Positions 37,956-50,639 of a DNA stretch of 64,000 bases are shown here, one piece after another. The stretch is from Anticarsia gemmatalis (lineage: Eukaryota > Arthropoda > Insecta > Lepidoptera > Erebidae). The position numbers and the translations under genes were made by a program. Where the stretch lies: assembly GCF_050436995.1 (NCBI RefSeq), contig NC_134755.1, positions 6,201,001 to 6,265,000 of the forward strand, read 5' to 3'. The notes under the pieces were generated by a model. That model was not told the origin of the DNA, made no database searches, and saw only the letters and a program-made list of their open reading frames with translations. The first letter of the stretch is position 1; each line of letters begins with the position of its first letter.

Positions 37956-40900
37956 GACTCGCCTGGGAAGAGCCCTGTGATTCATGTGACCGACTCGCTG
38001 TATTATCATACCATAATACTATATTGAGGAAAGCGACATGGATACTCGTGAGTTTACGAGTTGTTCTTATGGAAAAAAGAAGGATTTCACATAAGCACTT
38101 AAACGGAATATACGAACCTCGAGTATCGCTTCGTTACTGCGTTCCAACGCGATCCTTACTTTATACGGTGTCATATGCTGGGATGTATGCAAATTCAAAT
38201 ATAAATAGAATTTTGGTATCCTATCGCGGCTACGAAAGTGGTAAGAAACGTTAACTGGTTCTATCGCTTACATTTGTGTATGCTGTAACGTTTTAGGTGG
38301 TGCTCCGGACTGCTCCGGAGCAGAACACCCACATATATAAAATGCCCATGCTTTAGAACAGTAAGTCCAACCGTAATTGATAACCATTAACTAACTAATA
38401 GTACTGTAACTGTAATCCACCTATTTCAAATTCATAATCAGGCACAGCATTTTTAAAATCATTACAGGACATACATTTCCTCTAAAATAACTGTTATTTT
38501 GTGTCAATTATTCTGTGCTTTATAATATCACTTTCCTAAAGCTTTTTAAATGTTACAACTTTACTCAAAGATAGCTTCATTAATTTAGGATAGCGTAAAA
38601 TCACTAGGCGCACCTTTATTGACTTCTACTCGTACTATGGCCCTTAAATCTACTAAGAATACTTTAGTTAAAACGCATATCAAAAATCTAGAATAAATTA
38701 AAAAATAATATGTTATTGCATATTGTTATTCAACCACTACCACTAGAGTTATATAAAAAAAGTACAAGTACCACTAGGATTTTTATAGGAGTATTTGAAT
38801 AAAAACTAATTTTATTTTTTTACGCAGTATTGATAGTTACGTTAGAATCTGTTATATCATAACACACTAACTCCATTCGAATGGGAAAAATACATATAAA
38901 ATCTAACCAGAAGTTCTAACAGTTATTCAGTCTATAAAATAAGTAGAATGGAAACTAAAAAGTTTTCATAGAAACAATTTTAAAGTTAAAAACACGAGAC
39001 GTGGAAACTAAATAAGACAACATAATACCTAAAAGATTTTTCCTAGAAAAACTTTATAGGAAGTACATTTTACATTAGTTCACTTTTTCTCGGAACACAA
39101 TTTTGATGCCTCTTGCACAAAGGTTAGCTAATTAAAAATTCAATATCCAGAAGTGCTAATAATAAAGTCTATTTTAGTAGTTTTTTTTTGCATTCATTGT
39201 AATTTTTATTATGTTTTTTTAGGTCATGTTCATTTTATTTCTGTGCAATTTTTTTCTACTGTCATTATATAAAATTTCTGATATAAATTAGCCTGTATAA
39301 TATACTTTTCTAAAGATATATGTAATGTTGGTGCAAACGAAACTTTACATAAGGTGGACGTCTCGCCGCAACTTTCTTACCGGTCGGAAAACGGAATAAA
39401 ATATTTGTGTGCCCCATACCGAGATAACTGTATCGACTCTGGATATAGTTTTTACTTATGATTTGTTTTTTTTTTAATACTTTTGATTAGAAGGACTCTT
39501 TATCTTGGTGCTTATTTTGTTCTAACAACGCTTTGGTTTACGGTTGCAGTGAATACGCAAAACACTCCGAACTTTCTCCTTAGTTTGGAGCACTATTACA
39601 AATACAATGTTAAATAAAACTAAAAATTCTAGAAGCAAAATACCAAACAGCCAGTTGGTCATACGCGTAAATCGCAATCACGGCGTTAAACTTGTAGCGT
39701 TTCACGTGGCGTCCAATGAGCGGCGGACAAAGGTCTAAATAACCGCTCGTAATATTATTACGGAGCGTAACATCGAGAGACAAATCCGAGGTCGTGGCGT
39801 TATCTGTCGACCGTCGGATTCCTCCCGGGAGGAAACATTATCTAACGCCCTGTATTACTGCCACCCGATCTGATTTTCTCTAACGTACTACCACTGTATT
39901 CGCAACACAATAACATTTTAGTTTCATTTTGGCAACGCTTGGATTGTTGTTAGATTTGGACTTTTGTGTCGTGAGCGTTATTCTTTGTTACTTATAAATA
40001 TGGAGAGTTTAATACTATTGCGTAGTTGATGCTGTGTAAGCGTTCTGTTATCTTTTTAGCGTGGCAGTTTGTTCGGAATTTTATGTATGCTATCAGACGA
40101 TTATATTAAAACTATGAAAATACTGACGTTCATAGTCGCAATGAAGCTTAAAAAGATAGGATAATACTCAAATGAACAATGAATATAGTATGTGTGTAAG
40201 TCCTAAAACATAATAGTTTAGTAGGTAAATGTCCTGAGGCTTCACTAAACATGAATCAACTATTTGTAACGCCTGTGGATATATGATACTGTCCAGGTGT
40301 TGAAGTTTGTAGCGGCACCGACGATTTTGCGTAATGCTAGTTATTATTTAATGCTTCTGCTATACGAACACTGTTGGCATGATGTAGTGATAAAGTTCAC
40401 ACCCGTACATGAAAATCACATCCACTTAAATTCACAATGGCGAGCTTAACACCCAAAATGCATTTTCATTATCTCAGCAATCTTTTAATGACACCATATC
40501 TTTCACACTTGTTATAAACAACCAGTGCTTTGTGGAATGTGCCTCATTATTTTTATGATCCAACTATGAATAAAATTTAATATGCTTGAACAAAGCTTTT
40601 ATCTCTGCATTTTGAATAAACACAGAGTTTATTATGATTTTCAGCTGACATAGTGTGAAGACTGACACTGTCGCGTGGGAAACATGGTTATAAATATCCA
40701 CACGAATTTGTTTAAAGTGTTTATGTTTATGATGAATCGGCTTGTTTACTTCCAAAGTGTGAACTGTGGGCCGATGATTACTAATCACTTGATTTCATCT
40801 TTTGATAGTATTTGGTTTTTGAGCGACAGAAGCTCGAAAGTATTGCCTGTAAGCTTTAATGTCTGTATTTGAGTAGGTAGCTCTCCATACGATATTCTGT

Positions 40901-42256
40901 TTTTACCAAAATAAACAGAGCTAAAAATAAGATTAATCAAATAATAAACTAAAAAGTTTCGCGGATGATCCAAGTAAAACTGTGACGCAGAACGCAAACG
41001 TAAACAGAGGCTCAGTAGTCATAAAATAAACATCGCACTAATTGAAGCTTATTATACGACACTTAATTAGGTTCATAAAGTACGACTTTTGCACTCTGGA
41101 GCCCAGAAGCGAATTACTTTGAAGAGCAACTTTCTGAAGAGATGAGTTTGTTTCACACACTCATGTACATTAATATGACCGCGCATTGTACTCCTACACG
41201 TAGAGATATGAACAACTCTGTGTGCGTGTTTGTCGATAACTATGCAATGCAATTCCAGTTCACTGGAACTTATTCTTTACCTAAGTTTTGTAAGAAAGTC
41301 CGAAGAAAACTAACTCAGAGGTGTTATGCTGTATTTATGTGTAAGTAAAGTTTATAGAATAAGAAATAGTTTCTCTATCTCCGTACAGAGAATAAACAAT
41401 AACAATACTTTTTAATGAAATAGAGTAAGTAGTCTGAAATTATTCTTAAAAGTTTTTCTGCAATAATCTAAACATTAAATTCTAAACTCAGAAAAAGCGA
41501 GTAGAGAAGCGAGTTACTATACCGCTACCGGTGATAAATATCAAAATAGTTGTAATTTCACAAACATTCACGAGCGATAATAATATAAGATAAAGACACT
41601 CTGAAATTAATTTCCCAGCATAAGTTAAATAACTTATTACACAAGCTCTCCAAAGGGGAATATGTCGTACCTTCACGTCAAATATTACAGTGTACAAACT
41701 TTGACGTACCAACAAATATTCAAAACATGCGCGCTGAATCGAAATACGTGGCGTAACCGAGCAGAGAGTTACTAAGTACCTAAGTTATTAGAACGATACT
41801 CATTTTTCTTAGTTAGTCATCTATTTCTATACTAACACATACGTTGCAATAAATTTTCATATTGCAAGAGAACGCAATATTACGAGGTACGGTAAGTGCG
41901 TTATATTTCATGTCCGCGGCCGCTCCCGCCCTGCCTACTTGATAATACAGTTATTCCGCGTACCTATTGAGATATTGTCTTTGTATGGAAACTTGATCAT
42001 TCTTTAGCCATATCAGATGGGAGCTTTAGTGAAGTAACATAATAGACCTGCGCTGTAATATATTGGACGTTGTAATTTAAATCGATTCGATGTATTATGG
42101 TTGGCGGTCGTAAAGTAAGATGTGTCTGGTTCAAGCGAGTACAACAAACGAAGGGAGACGGAAAAACGACCGCGCTTTTTTAACACCGTCGTTACAACAT
42201 AGACTATACTTAGCCAATCTTTTTAAGGTCTTTCTTGACATTACATAAAGCTAAGA

Positions 42257-42290
42257 TTTATTTATTTATTTGTTTGTTTATTTATTTTTT
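42257..42290. repeat. (TTTA/TTTG)n simple repeat
   Basis: A run of TTTA units interrupted by TTTG units; a short microsatellite. Confidence 0.75.
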
Positions 42291-43337
42291 ACCAGATTAT
42301 AACAATGCTAGTAGACGATCTAAAAATGAGAAATTGTGGTAACAACGCATTGTTCTTACTTAACGTAGTCGTTTCGTAGGTCTAAAATTCCTTTCACATA
42401 TCTCATTAATAAGAAAAGATCATCGCAAACATCGATAAATGTATGACATGGTCCACAACACAAGGGATTTGACGATTCCTCCCCGAAACTACACGGCCAA
42501 GCAATTAGGGACTGCAACAATGCGTGATTAGGGATACCAGGACCTTCCCTTATAAATAGATATCACTGTCACTTGTATCCTTAAGTGGACGGTCCTTATT
42601 AAGTGCCCTTATTAACAAGGAGAGATAGCAGCTTGTTTATATGTTATTCTATGTTTAGCGCAAAATAAATAGCTACAAGATTTACATATTAATTCATGAT
42701 AAGGTGCTGTTGTTGTTACGCTAGTTTGTTTAATGTATAAATAACTGAATCTAAATCAAGAATTAATTTATAACCAGTGTTCGATAGTATAGTATATATA
42801 TAGTATTGATGGTATTAAAATTATTCATTTTACTTATTTCACTTACAGATTTAATATAAAAAGACTCTATATTAAAAAGTTAAGGTGTTTAATGCAAATT
42901 TTACTTCTCGTTAAAAGCCAAGCTACATGGACGAAAACTGGTAGAGGCTTCATATTCACAGGTAGTTTAGAAAAGCAACCAAGAAGACTAAAGCTAGGAC
43001 GAAACGAAGCGAGTTTTCGCTTTAGCCATGAATAAATTACATTCACCTAAGTTTCAACGTAACCTGCTGCACTTGTAGTTAGTTAACCATATAAAATTGT
43101 AAACGCACTTTGGCTTTTAGCCACTTTTAAAAGATATTAAAATGTATTTTATTTCTTAAAAAATACAATGTAACACAGAAATTCCATTTTCATAGGTCAT
43201 GTGATAACTAAAACCATGGAACTCGTGGTAATGAAACTAATTAATGCAACGTGCTCTATTACCAGGACAAACATAGTTACATATTAGTGTCAAAGTACTA
43301 TTTGAAACCGCAATTTGACCCATATTATAGCATGTTC

Positions 43338-43353
43338 AGGTTATTGACACCAG
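43338..43353. repeat. Target-site duplication, left copy
   Basis: AGGTTATTGACACCAG is repeated exactly at 46379-46394 and flanks the RTE element. The length and perfection are as expected for target-primed reverse transcription. Confidence 0.9.
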
Positions 43354-43896
43354 CTTGCCGATGTTTTAAACAGGAGGCGAATAAATGTAGCATGTTTGCA
43401 AGAGACGAAGTGGAAAGGCACGAAAGCTAGAGAGATTGGAGAAGGATATAAATTTTATTATACTGGAAGTGATGGTAAAAGGAATGGAGTGGGTGTGGTG
43501 TTAGATAGAAAACTGAAAGAATGCGTGACGGATGTAAAGAGAGTGAATGATCGAATTATGTTAGTAAAAGTTATGATAAAAGATGTAGTGCTAAATGTTA
43601 TGAGTGTATATGCGCCTCAAGTGGGATGTGATGAAGTAGTGAAAGACAAGTTTTGGCAGGAATTTGATATGGTAGTAATGAGTATCCCACAGAGTGAAGA
43701 AATCTACATAGGAGGTGATTTTAATGGACATGTAGGGAGAGCAAATGTAGGGTATGAAAGAATACATGGGGGGTGGGGTTTTGGTCAACGGAACCGTGAA
43801 GGGGAAACACTGCTAGAAGCTGCTTCTGCTTTTGATCTGGCCATAGCAAACACCTTTTTTCAAAAATTGGACCAACATCTTATCACTTACAAAAGT

Positions 43897-44079
43897 GGTC
43901 CGCATAGCACACAGATCGACTACTTCTTGCTCAGAAGGAATAGCTTCAGCACGGCCAAGGACTGCAAAGTCATACCTGGGGAGCCACTTGTGTCCCAACA
44001 TAGGTTAATGCTCCTAAAGATATGTATAAAACTGAAAACAGCGATAAGTAGACCAAAACCTCTACCGAAAACGAAATGG
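43897..44079 (+). repeat. Direct repeat copy 1 inside the RTE endonuclease
   Basis: This 183-bp segment is repeated exactly at 44110-44292, an offset of 213 bases (71 codons), with 30 bases between. The reading frame is kept. Confidence 0.93.
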
Positions 44080-44113
44080 ATAAACCATTTCGTTTTCGGT
44101 AGAGGTTTTGGTC
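44051..44113. repeat. Perfect inverted repeat, 29-bp arms, 5-base spacer
   Basis: Arms 44051-44079 and 44085-44113 are exact reverse complements around ATAAA. The right arm bridges the two direct repeats. GGTC at 44110-44113 belongs both to the arm end and to the start of the repeated unit, which is the microhomology expected of a fold-back template switch. Confidence 0.93.
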
Positions 44114-44292
44114 CGCATAGCACACAGATCGACTACTTCTTGCTCAGAAGGAATAGCTTCAGCACGGCCAAGGACTGCAAAGTCATACCTGGGGAGCCAC
44201 TTGTGTCCCAACATAGGTTAATGCTCCTAAAGATATGTATAAAACTGAAAACAGCGATAAGTAGACCAAAACCTCTACCGAAAACGAAATGG
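44110..44292 (+). repeat. Direct repeat copy 2 inside the RTE endonuclease
   Basis: Exact second copy of 43897-44079. The 30 bases just before it (44080-44109) are mostly an inverted copy of the end of copy 1. Confidence 0.93.
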
Positions 44293-45982
44293 TTTATGTT
44301 AGAAAAGAAAGAATGTGCGGATGAATTCCAGAAGAGAGTGACAGAAAAGATGATAGACATGGAAGATGATATACGGAAGAAATCCGCTAATGAATGCTGG
44401 AATGAAATGGCTTCTTGTGTAAGGAGTGTGGCGACGAATGTTTTTGGTGAGAGCAAAGGGAAAAGAATGATTGATAAAGATACATGGTGGTGGAATGAAG
44501 AGGTACAAAGGGCACTGAAAGAGAAGAAGGATGCATTTAAAGACTGGAAAAGTGTGGACATATGTAACCCCATTATGAGAGAGGAAAAACGCAAGGTGTA
44601 TAATGAAAGTAAGAAACAAGCTAAGAAAGCTGTGGCTATTGCAAGGGGCAAAGTCCAAGACAACCTATATAAATCCTTAGAAACTCCCCAAGGACAAAAG
44701 CAATTATACCGGTTAGCTAAAGCTAGAGAAATTAATGGAAGGGACATTACGAAAATAAAATGCATTAAAGATGAGAGTGGAAAAGTTTTAACTGCCGATG
44801 AGGATATAAAAGGACGCTGGAAGATGTATTTTGAAAAGTTAATGAATGAAGAGAATGATTGGAGCAAGGAAATAGAAGAAGTACCGAGGAACTTAGGAAT
44901 GATAAGGAAAGTAAGTATAGATGAAGTAAGAAAGGCTGTAATGAGCATGAAAAACGGCAGAGCAGTTGGTCCAGATGGCATACCATCTGAAGTATGGAAG
45001 TTTCTGAAAGAGGATGGATGTAAGTGGCTGACTTTATTCTTCAACAAGTTGTTACAGGAAGAGATTATACCAGATGAGTGGTGCAACAGTACACTGGTGC
45101 CTATTTACAAAAACAAAGGGGATGCACAAGAATGTAACAACTACCGAGGAATAAAGCTCATGTCACATAGTATGAAAATTTGGGAGAAAGTGATAGAAAG
45201 AAGAATAAGAGAAGAGTGCGAGGTAACCCAAAACCAATTTGGTTTTATGCCAGGACGGGGCACAACAGACGCAATATTCGCATTACGCCAGTTGTGCGAA
45301 AAATTTAAACATGCGCATAAAAACCTGCACATGGTCTTCATCGACCTTGAAAAAGCCTATGACCGAGTGCCTCGTAAAGTTTTGTGGTGGGCTTTGAGAA
45401 AGAAGAATCTGCCTGAGAAGTATGTAAGGATTGTATGTTCGATGTATGAAAGTGCTAGTACTCACGTCCGGTCCGAAGCTGGGTTAACTGACAAGTTCAG
45501 TGTGGCTGTAGGCTTGCACCAAGGGTCGGCTTTAAGCCCATTTCTGTTTCTTCTTGTCTTGGACGCTTTAACCGCCGAAATCCAAGGAGAGGCACCTTGG
45601 TGCATGTTGTTCGCCGACGACATTGTACTTGTTGGAGAAGATGCAGCCGGAGTACAGAGCAGACTCGAGCAATGGCGGGAGAGGTTGGAGAAGGTTGGAC
45701 TAAAGATCAGCCGAACTAAGACCGAGCACCTTTACTGCGACTTTGGTGGTCCCTCAAACTTCTCCCCCATTGCTCTAAATGGCGTTTCCCTGCCAGTATG
45801 CTCCGATTTTAAGTACCTTGGCTCCCTCATTCAGAGCGATGGCGAAATTGACCGAGACGTGAATAATAGGATAAATGCTGGCTGGATGAAATGGCGACAG
45901 GTCTCTGGTACAACGTGTGACCCCAAAATGCCTCTTAAGCTCAAGGGGAAAATCTACAAAACGGTCATCAGACCTGTTGTCA

Positions 45983-46351
45983 ATGAAAAAGACGAATGAA
46001 AGAAAGATGCATATAAATGAAATGAGGATGCTAAGGTGGATGTGCGGTGTGACAAGAGTGGATAGGATAAGGAATGAGTACATTCGAGGAAGTTTAAAAG
46101 TTGCGGCAGTCACAGAAAAACTAGAGAGTAGGAGGCTATCATGGTATGGACATGTCATGAGAAGAGAAGAAAGCCATGTTACGAGACGAGTGATGAATAT
46201 GAATGTAAGCGGACATGTAAGTAGAGGAAGACCAAAAAAGAGATGGATGGATTGTGTGAAAGAGGATATGAACAAGAAAGGGGTGAGTACAGAGTTGACG
46301 GCTGAAAGGGATGAGTGGAAGAGGAAAACATGTTGTGCCGACCCCACCTAG
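45983..46351 (+). pseudogene. RTE ORF C-terminal part in the +1 frame
   Basis: It reads MKKTNERKMHINEMRMLRWM, CGVTRVDRIRNEYIRGSLKV and on to SGHVSRGRPKKRWMDCVKED, ending in TAG at 46349-46351. This is the usual C-terminal domain of RTE proteins and continues the upstream frame after the frameshift near 45983. It is not a separate gene. Confidence 0.88.
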
Positions 46352-46378
46352 CGTGGGACAATGGTATAGAACATATAT

Positions 46379-46394
46379 AGGTTATTGACACCAG
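46379..46394. repeat. Target-site duplication, right copy
   Basis: Exact copy of 43338-43353, directly after the 3' tail of the RTE element. Confidence 0.9.
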
Positions 46395-47771
46395 TATTAC
46401 GCGTAAACAATTAATTTAGTGCACAGAAATGAAATATATTGCTACGTTTTTTGTTGTTAAGAGTAGTGAATTTGGTTTCCTGTGGAATAATTTCTCGCCC
46501 TTCAAAATTGATCTAAGATAGCTAACAATTTTAAACGTGAAAGGATAAACACACACATTTACATGTTAAGTTAAAATTAAGAATACATACGTAGGAATAA
46601 GTATTTAACTTATACTGTCCTTATTTATTGGCTTAAGTCTCCTCTCAACATAGTTCATCACTCTGATCAAACGCTGGTGAACTGGAGTTTATACCACACT
46701 TTCTCACTTAATTATTCCAACTGGGCTTACAACTCGTAAAGTCTAGGGAAATATATATTTTTATCTTGAAATAAACCTAAAGTTTATCTTTAGAATTTCC
46801 TCTTTCCATGAATACGTAACATGACAAGAATTTCTGCGATCATACCCTTTGTTGGCTTCACGTTACAGCCACGTTGTCGTGTTCCTCTCACAGGATATTT
46901 ACAACGCATTACTGGAATTAAAACGTATAATATTATGTAAACTAATAGTTATAGGAGAGTGCATTACCTATCGTAAATATACCTATCAATTTAAAGCTAG
47001 GAACTGCCGAATGGACGACGGTAACCGCTAATTCAATGGAATCGTTATGACATGAATATACATTTTATTACATATGTCTTAAATAAACACTACATCGAAC
47101 CCACATAAATGTGTAAATATAATTCTATTAAAATGTAATCAAACGTAAATATACCACCACAATAGTTATCAATTCAATAACTATTAGAGCGTAAACGATG
47201 ATATTGAACGGTCGGTATTTATTATTCCGTCCTATTTACTTCAAAAGCTAATAAAACAAACCACAAGTGAACAACTTTGGATAGGAACCAAAACTAACAC
47301 ACGATATTTGTAGAGGGACACTTAATTGTTTAAGAAACTTTGGCTTGGAGTTACGACCTTTAATTAATAGAGACAGCTATAAATTTTCATATGTGAATAA
47401 TAGTGTCATACGTCTTGGAAACTATTAACGGTGTATATTTAAGGGCTGCGGGAGGAAGCCGTGACGGAGATAATTTGATAAAAGCCGCTAGGCCGCTGTA
47501 GCCCGAGTAAACCTTGGTAGTAAACCAAGTGGTGAAGATCCGGTTATAATAACATTTTAACACAATTTATAGTTAATTAGTAAGAGTTGATACTACCTTG
47601 TTGGTTAGATTAATATGTCAGTATGAGTAACTAATTCCAAATCCCATTTCCGATTGAAGATAGTTCTTTTTGCTACTGAGAAATAGGCTATGATTAGTTC
47701 ATGTTAGAAAGATCTTTTGAAGGGATTTATCTACAGAGGATTGCTAGGTATTATGTTCGATAAATGTCAGT
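46395..47771. other. Noncoding intergenic stretch
   Basis: AT-rich DNA between the RTE insertion and the long inverted repeat. No coding, RNA or repeat feature was recognised apart from a short CTTGGT/ACCAAG hairpin near 47513. Confidence 0.35.
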
Positions 47772-47904
47772 CATCCACGCGTCAAATACTCATAGGCGGT
47801 CAGTTACCCACAGAATGCCTGAGGCCAAGTAATATGAGTGATATTACTTGGCCTCAGGCATTCTGTGGGTAACTGACCGCCTATGAGTATTTGACGCGTG
47901 GATG
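47772..47904. repeat. Perfect 64-bp-arm inverted repeat
   Basis: Arms 47772-47835 and 47841-47904 are exact reverse complements with spacer GAGTG. Outside the arms the match stops at once, and no target-site duplication is obvious. If transcribed, it would form a 64-bp perfect duplex. Possible readings are a palindromic nonautonomous element, a small-RNA hairpin precursor, a fold-back replication product, or an assembly artefact. Confidence 0.93.
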
Positions 47905-50639
47905 GGTACACTTTCTAGAACATGAAAAATTCCTTATCCGATAAAAATAAAGTACAATAGCAAAATCTGTCTAAAGCTGATTTACTTAAAACCTTGTTTT
48001 CCTTTAAAAACACAAACATAGACCGGTATCTCGTCCCACACAACCCAAACGAGGGAAGATAAATTAGTCTAGTTCTCATGAGCAATGTTTTTAATTATGT
48101 ACTCATTTACTTGTAAGATGTTTTTATACTTACCACTAGAGCCACTACAAGTATGTAAAGTTATTAAGCATTCAAAGTACTTTAAATATATTTCTAATAT
48201 AACAATGAATAATTTAAGAACGTACTCGACATCTTCAGTCGATAGCACACGTCTAAATAACCCATCTAATTCTAAATTCATTTGAATCCCGGTTCAGATT
48301 TTCCGTACGCATATCGATTTCAAATTTATCATCCGCGGGTTTACTAAAGTACGTTCAATAATACAGTCTTACAAATAACTTGCACTCGGATTGAGTGAGA
48401 GACTGACATATTTCTCAGTTCTTCGGGGCGACTTCCAGAATATTGATCAGCTGAATCTCTCATACCGCACGCCAGATGCTCACTGAAAATTACTTTCAAA
48501 TAAATCTGGTGAACTTACAGACGTGACGTGGCCGGTACGTACCGCGGCTGCGGCGATAACGCGCTGAATCACAATGAAAATTATAATTAAGTTATAAGTT
48601 GCGACGTCTGTGCCCTTGTTTATTGTGATAACGACGAGACAAGTATTCCAATTTACCGTCTCCGCTGCTTAGTGGCCGCGTTTTAATTGAATGTATTGAT
48701 GAGTATTGGGGATCGTGCTGGGTTTTACTTGCTAACCAACACAATATCCATCGTTATTCTCGTCTTCGTCCTGTTTTTTTGCTTCCCTTTTATTTCTGTT
48801 AATTGGTTTTGAAATGGTACTCCCACCTGAACATAAACCCTGTTTACCATTTGTGCTGATAATACGTGAAACTTTGCGACATTACTCACTAAATGAAACA
48901 TTTACAAACACAATTCAAAATGTTGTGGAACGGCGATACTAGCGCGATCTATTAAATGATACTAAAATTACGATAATACGATTACGTGCAACGCAGAAAT
49001 ATTTTGTAATCTGTGCATGAAACATTCATACTACCTATTTTAATAGGTTTAATATAATCCTATACTGCTACTCACACAACTATCTCCGCTTTTCATACGG
49101 ATACTTTAAGAAAGGTTGCAACAAATAATACATTTTTAAACCCCTTGTGCCAAAAACCTCTTTATAGTCATGAGTTGTGAAAACACATGAATTTAATTCA
49201 GTAGGACAAAATACTTATTTTTTCCGCCACAAGAAAAACTTTGCTGTGAGTGTACGGTATGAATGTATTCATGGGCCATATGGGGCAATGCTTCGTGAAA
49301 TAGTCACACTTTCGGAGCCAAAACCGATGCCAATTTAACTTTTTATTGAGGTTTTACCATTTTGTTTTTGCAACGGTGTTGTAAATGTGTTGAATTTTCA
49401 TTTCGTTTATGTGAAAGTAGTTTGTTGTGTGCATCGGGAAAACGAAAAATACTGCAACACTTCATAATTAATTATCATCGTTCATCCATAATACAAACCG
49501 GTTAATTTATTTCAACTATTACTTTTCTAGAATAAAAGAATCTCGCTGCTACTCCGAGGTCTTTTCGTAATGCTTCCTTATCTATTGAGCTCTCTGGGAT
49601 ATTTGCATTGCCATACCTACGTGCGTTTAAGAATAGTAGACTAACAACCAATAGTAGTAAGCAATATTTCTTTCAATTCAATACTAATTACACTTTCAAC
49701 AAATACAATAAAAATATAGTATTTTTTTAGTAAGAAAATTGTGTAACTATTGTTTTCCCTTAATAAATGAATAGAATACAAAACTGTTTAGTTTGCCAGC
49801 CTATTACTATATAGGACGTATATAGTTCTATACACTTGCCTAATACTATTATTGGGTGAGTGTATCTCTGAGTATACTACAGTGCGGTAGCGGTGTAAGC
49901 ACAAAGGTTCTCAATCGAATGCCAATCAATGTGATGAATGCCTGTCACTATACGTTTCCATGTGCTCACTATTGTTCACTAACCTGATAGCTCGTTCACG
50001 CGTTTGTTGTTATTTTATTAAGAAAGCTAACAGAGTTTGCTACAATTTACGTGCCTTTATTTCTTATATTAAATATTATTTTTTTTTGTAGTAATATGCT
50101 ACAACTATAACATGCGGTATAAGGTACTACAACTACATTCGAGTAATAACTTTCTTGCGTTCGATTCATTAAGATTAGATATTTTGAATAGGATTTTTTT
50201 AAATTACTTTTTTAATCTTTAACTTGCTAAAGCTCTATTTCAACAGCAATTTCTATTCTCACCTCGATACAAGTGATGGAAATTCGATTGTGTAAACCGC
50301 TTCGGATTTACCAAGAAACAGTTGAAAACATAAATAATTTATAGAACACAACGAATAATTTACTAAACCGACTGCGGACCGCTTTGAAACGTGCAGTTGA
50401 AAGAAAGGGTCGAGAGATTCACTGTGGTAATGTGGACTTCATTGTTTACTAGATGTTTCATGTGCGGTACAACTGCTCGCAATCTTTATCGCCCTGGTGT
50501 AGAATATTAACGACGTAAACGGATGGAAAACTGCCCTTAGATTTTAATTCTGAAGACTCACTATCGCTGTTCGTTCGTGAAATAGAAAATCGTCATACAT
50601 TGGAATAAAAACTTCTCGAAAAACAATTTTGTCGTTTGA
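47905..50639. other. Noncoding intergenic stretch
   Basis: No exon or known element was recognised. A CpG-richer islet with GGCCGGTACGTACCGCGGC-like sequence occurs near 48530-48560. The open frames here are short and featureless. Confidence 0.35.

Larger units (their letters stand above)
27966..43337. other. Noncoding intergenic stretch between genes A and B
   Basis: No exon, RNA gene or intact element was recognised. It contains a duplicated 36-bp block (37207-37242 and 37920-37955) and a CTGCTCCGGAGCAG palindrome near 38310. It also contains a simple repeat at 42257-42290 and scattered CpG-richer islets, for example 34740-34870, 36180-36260 and 41910-41935. The open frames at 36442-36702 and 37716-38027 have no recognisable domain. 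Confidence 0.4.
43354..45999 (+). pseudogene. RTE ORF: endonuclease plus reverse transcriptase, 5'-truncated and frameshifted
   Basis: The frame is open from the left edge of the insert to TGA at 45997-45999. Endonuclease motifs are CLQETKW (catalytic Glu), VYAPQVG, IYIGGDFNGHVG (Asp/Asn), TQIDYFLL and SQHRLM. The reverse transcriptase shows GRAVGPDGIPSEVWK, LVPIYKNKGD, NQFGFMPGRGTTDAI, MVFIDLEKAYDRVP (first catalytic Asp), GLHQGSALSPFLF and FADDIVLV (catalytic Asp pair). The endonuclease contains an in-frame 213-bp duplication that repeats the TQIDYFLL to SQHRLM segment. The frame breaks just after KTVIRPVV. The family normally continues with a Cys/Trp-containing segment there, so roughly two dozen bases appear to be lost. 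Translation resumes in the +1 frame. Confidence 0.9.
43354..46378 (+). mobile_element. 5'-truncated RTE-clade LINE retrotransposon
   Basis: A 3,025-bp insertion lies between 16-bp target-site duplications. It begins inside the apurinic-like endonuclease coding region: LADVLNRRRINVACLQETKW can be read from the first inserted base. It continues through the reverse transcriptase to a very short 3' UTR after TAG at 46349-46351, ending in a low-complexity tail. The clade is judged from the EN motifs, the RT motifs and the C-terminal WYGHVMRRE and GRPKKRWMDCVKEDM segments. Perfect target-site duplications and the nearly intact frame suggest a fairly recent insertion. It is not autonomous, because the 5' end is missing and the C-terminus is frameshifted. 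Confidence 0.93.

Noticed and set aside
37716..38027. 103-codon + frame
   Set aside because: It spans copy 2 of the 36-bp block, but copy 1 is not open in the same frame. More likely a noncoding element.
44133..45086. 317-codon open frame on the minus strand
   Set aside because: It is antisense to the RTE reverse transcriptase, an open shadow of an A-rich coding sequence, and has no domain of its own.
46179..46391. Minus-strand open frames over the RTE 3' end, including 45775-46347
   Set aside because: They are antisense shadows of the RTE C-terminal coding region.
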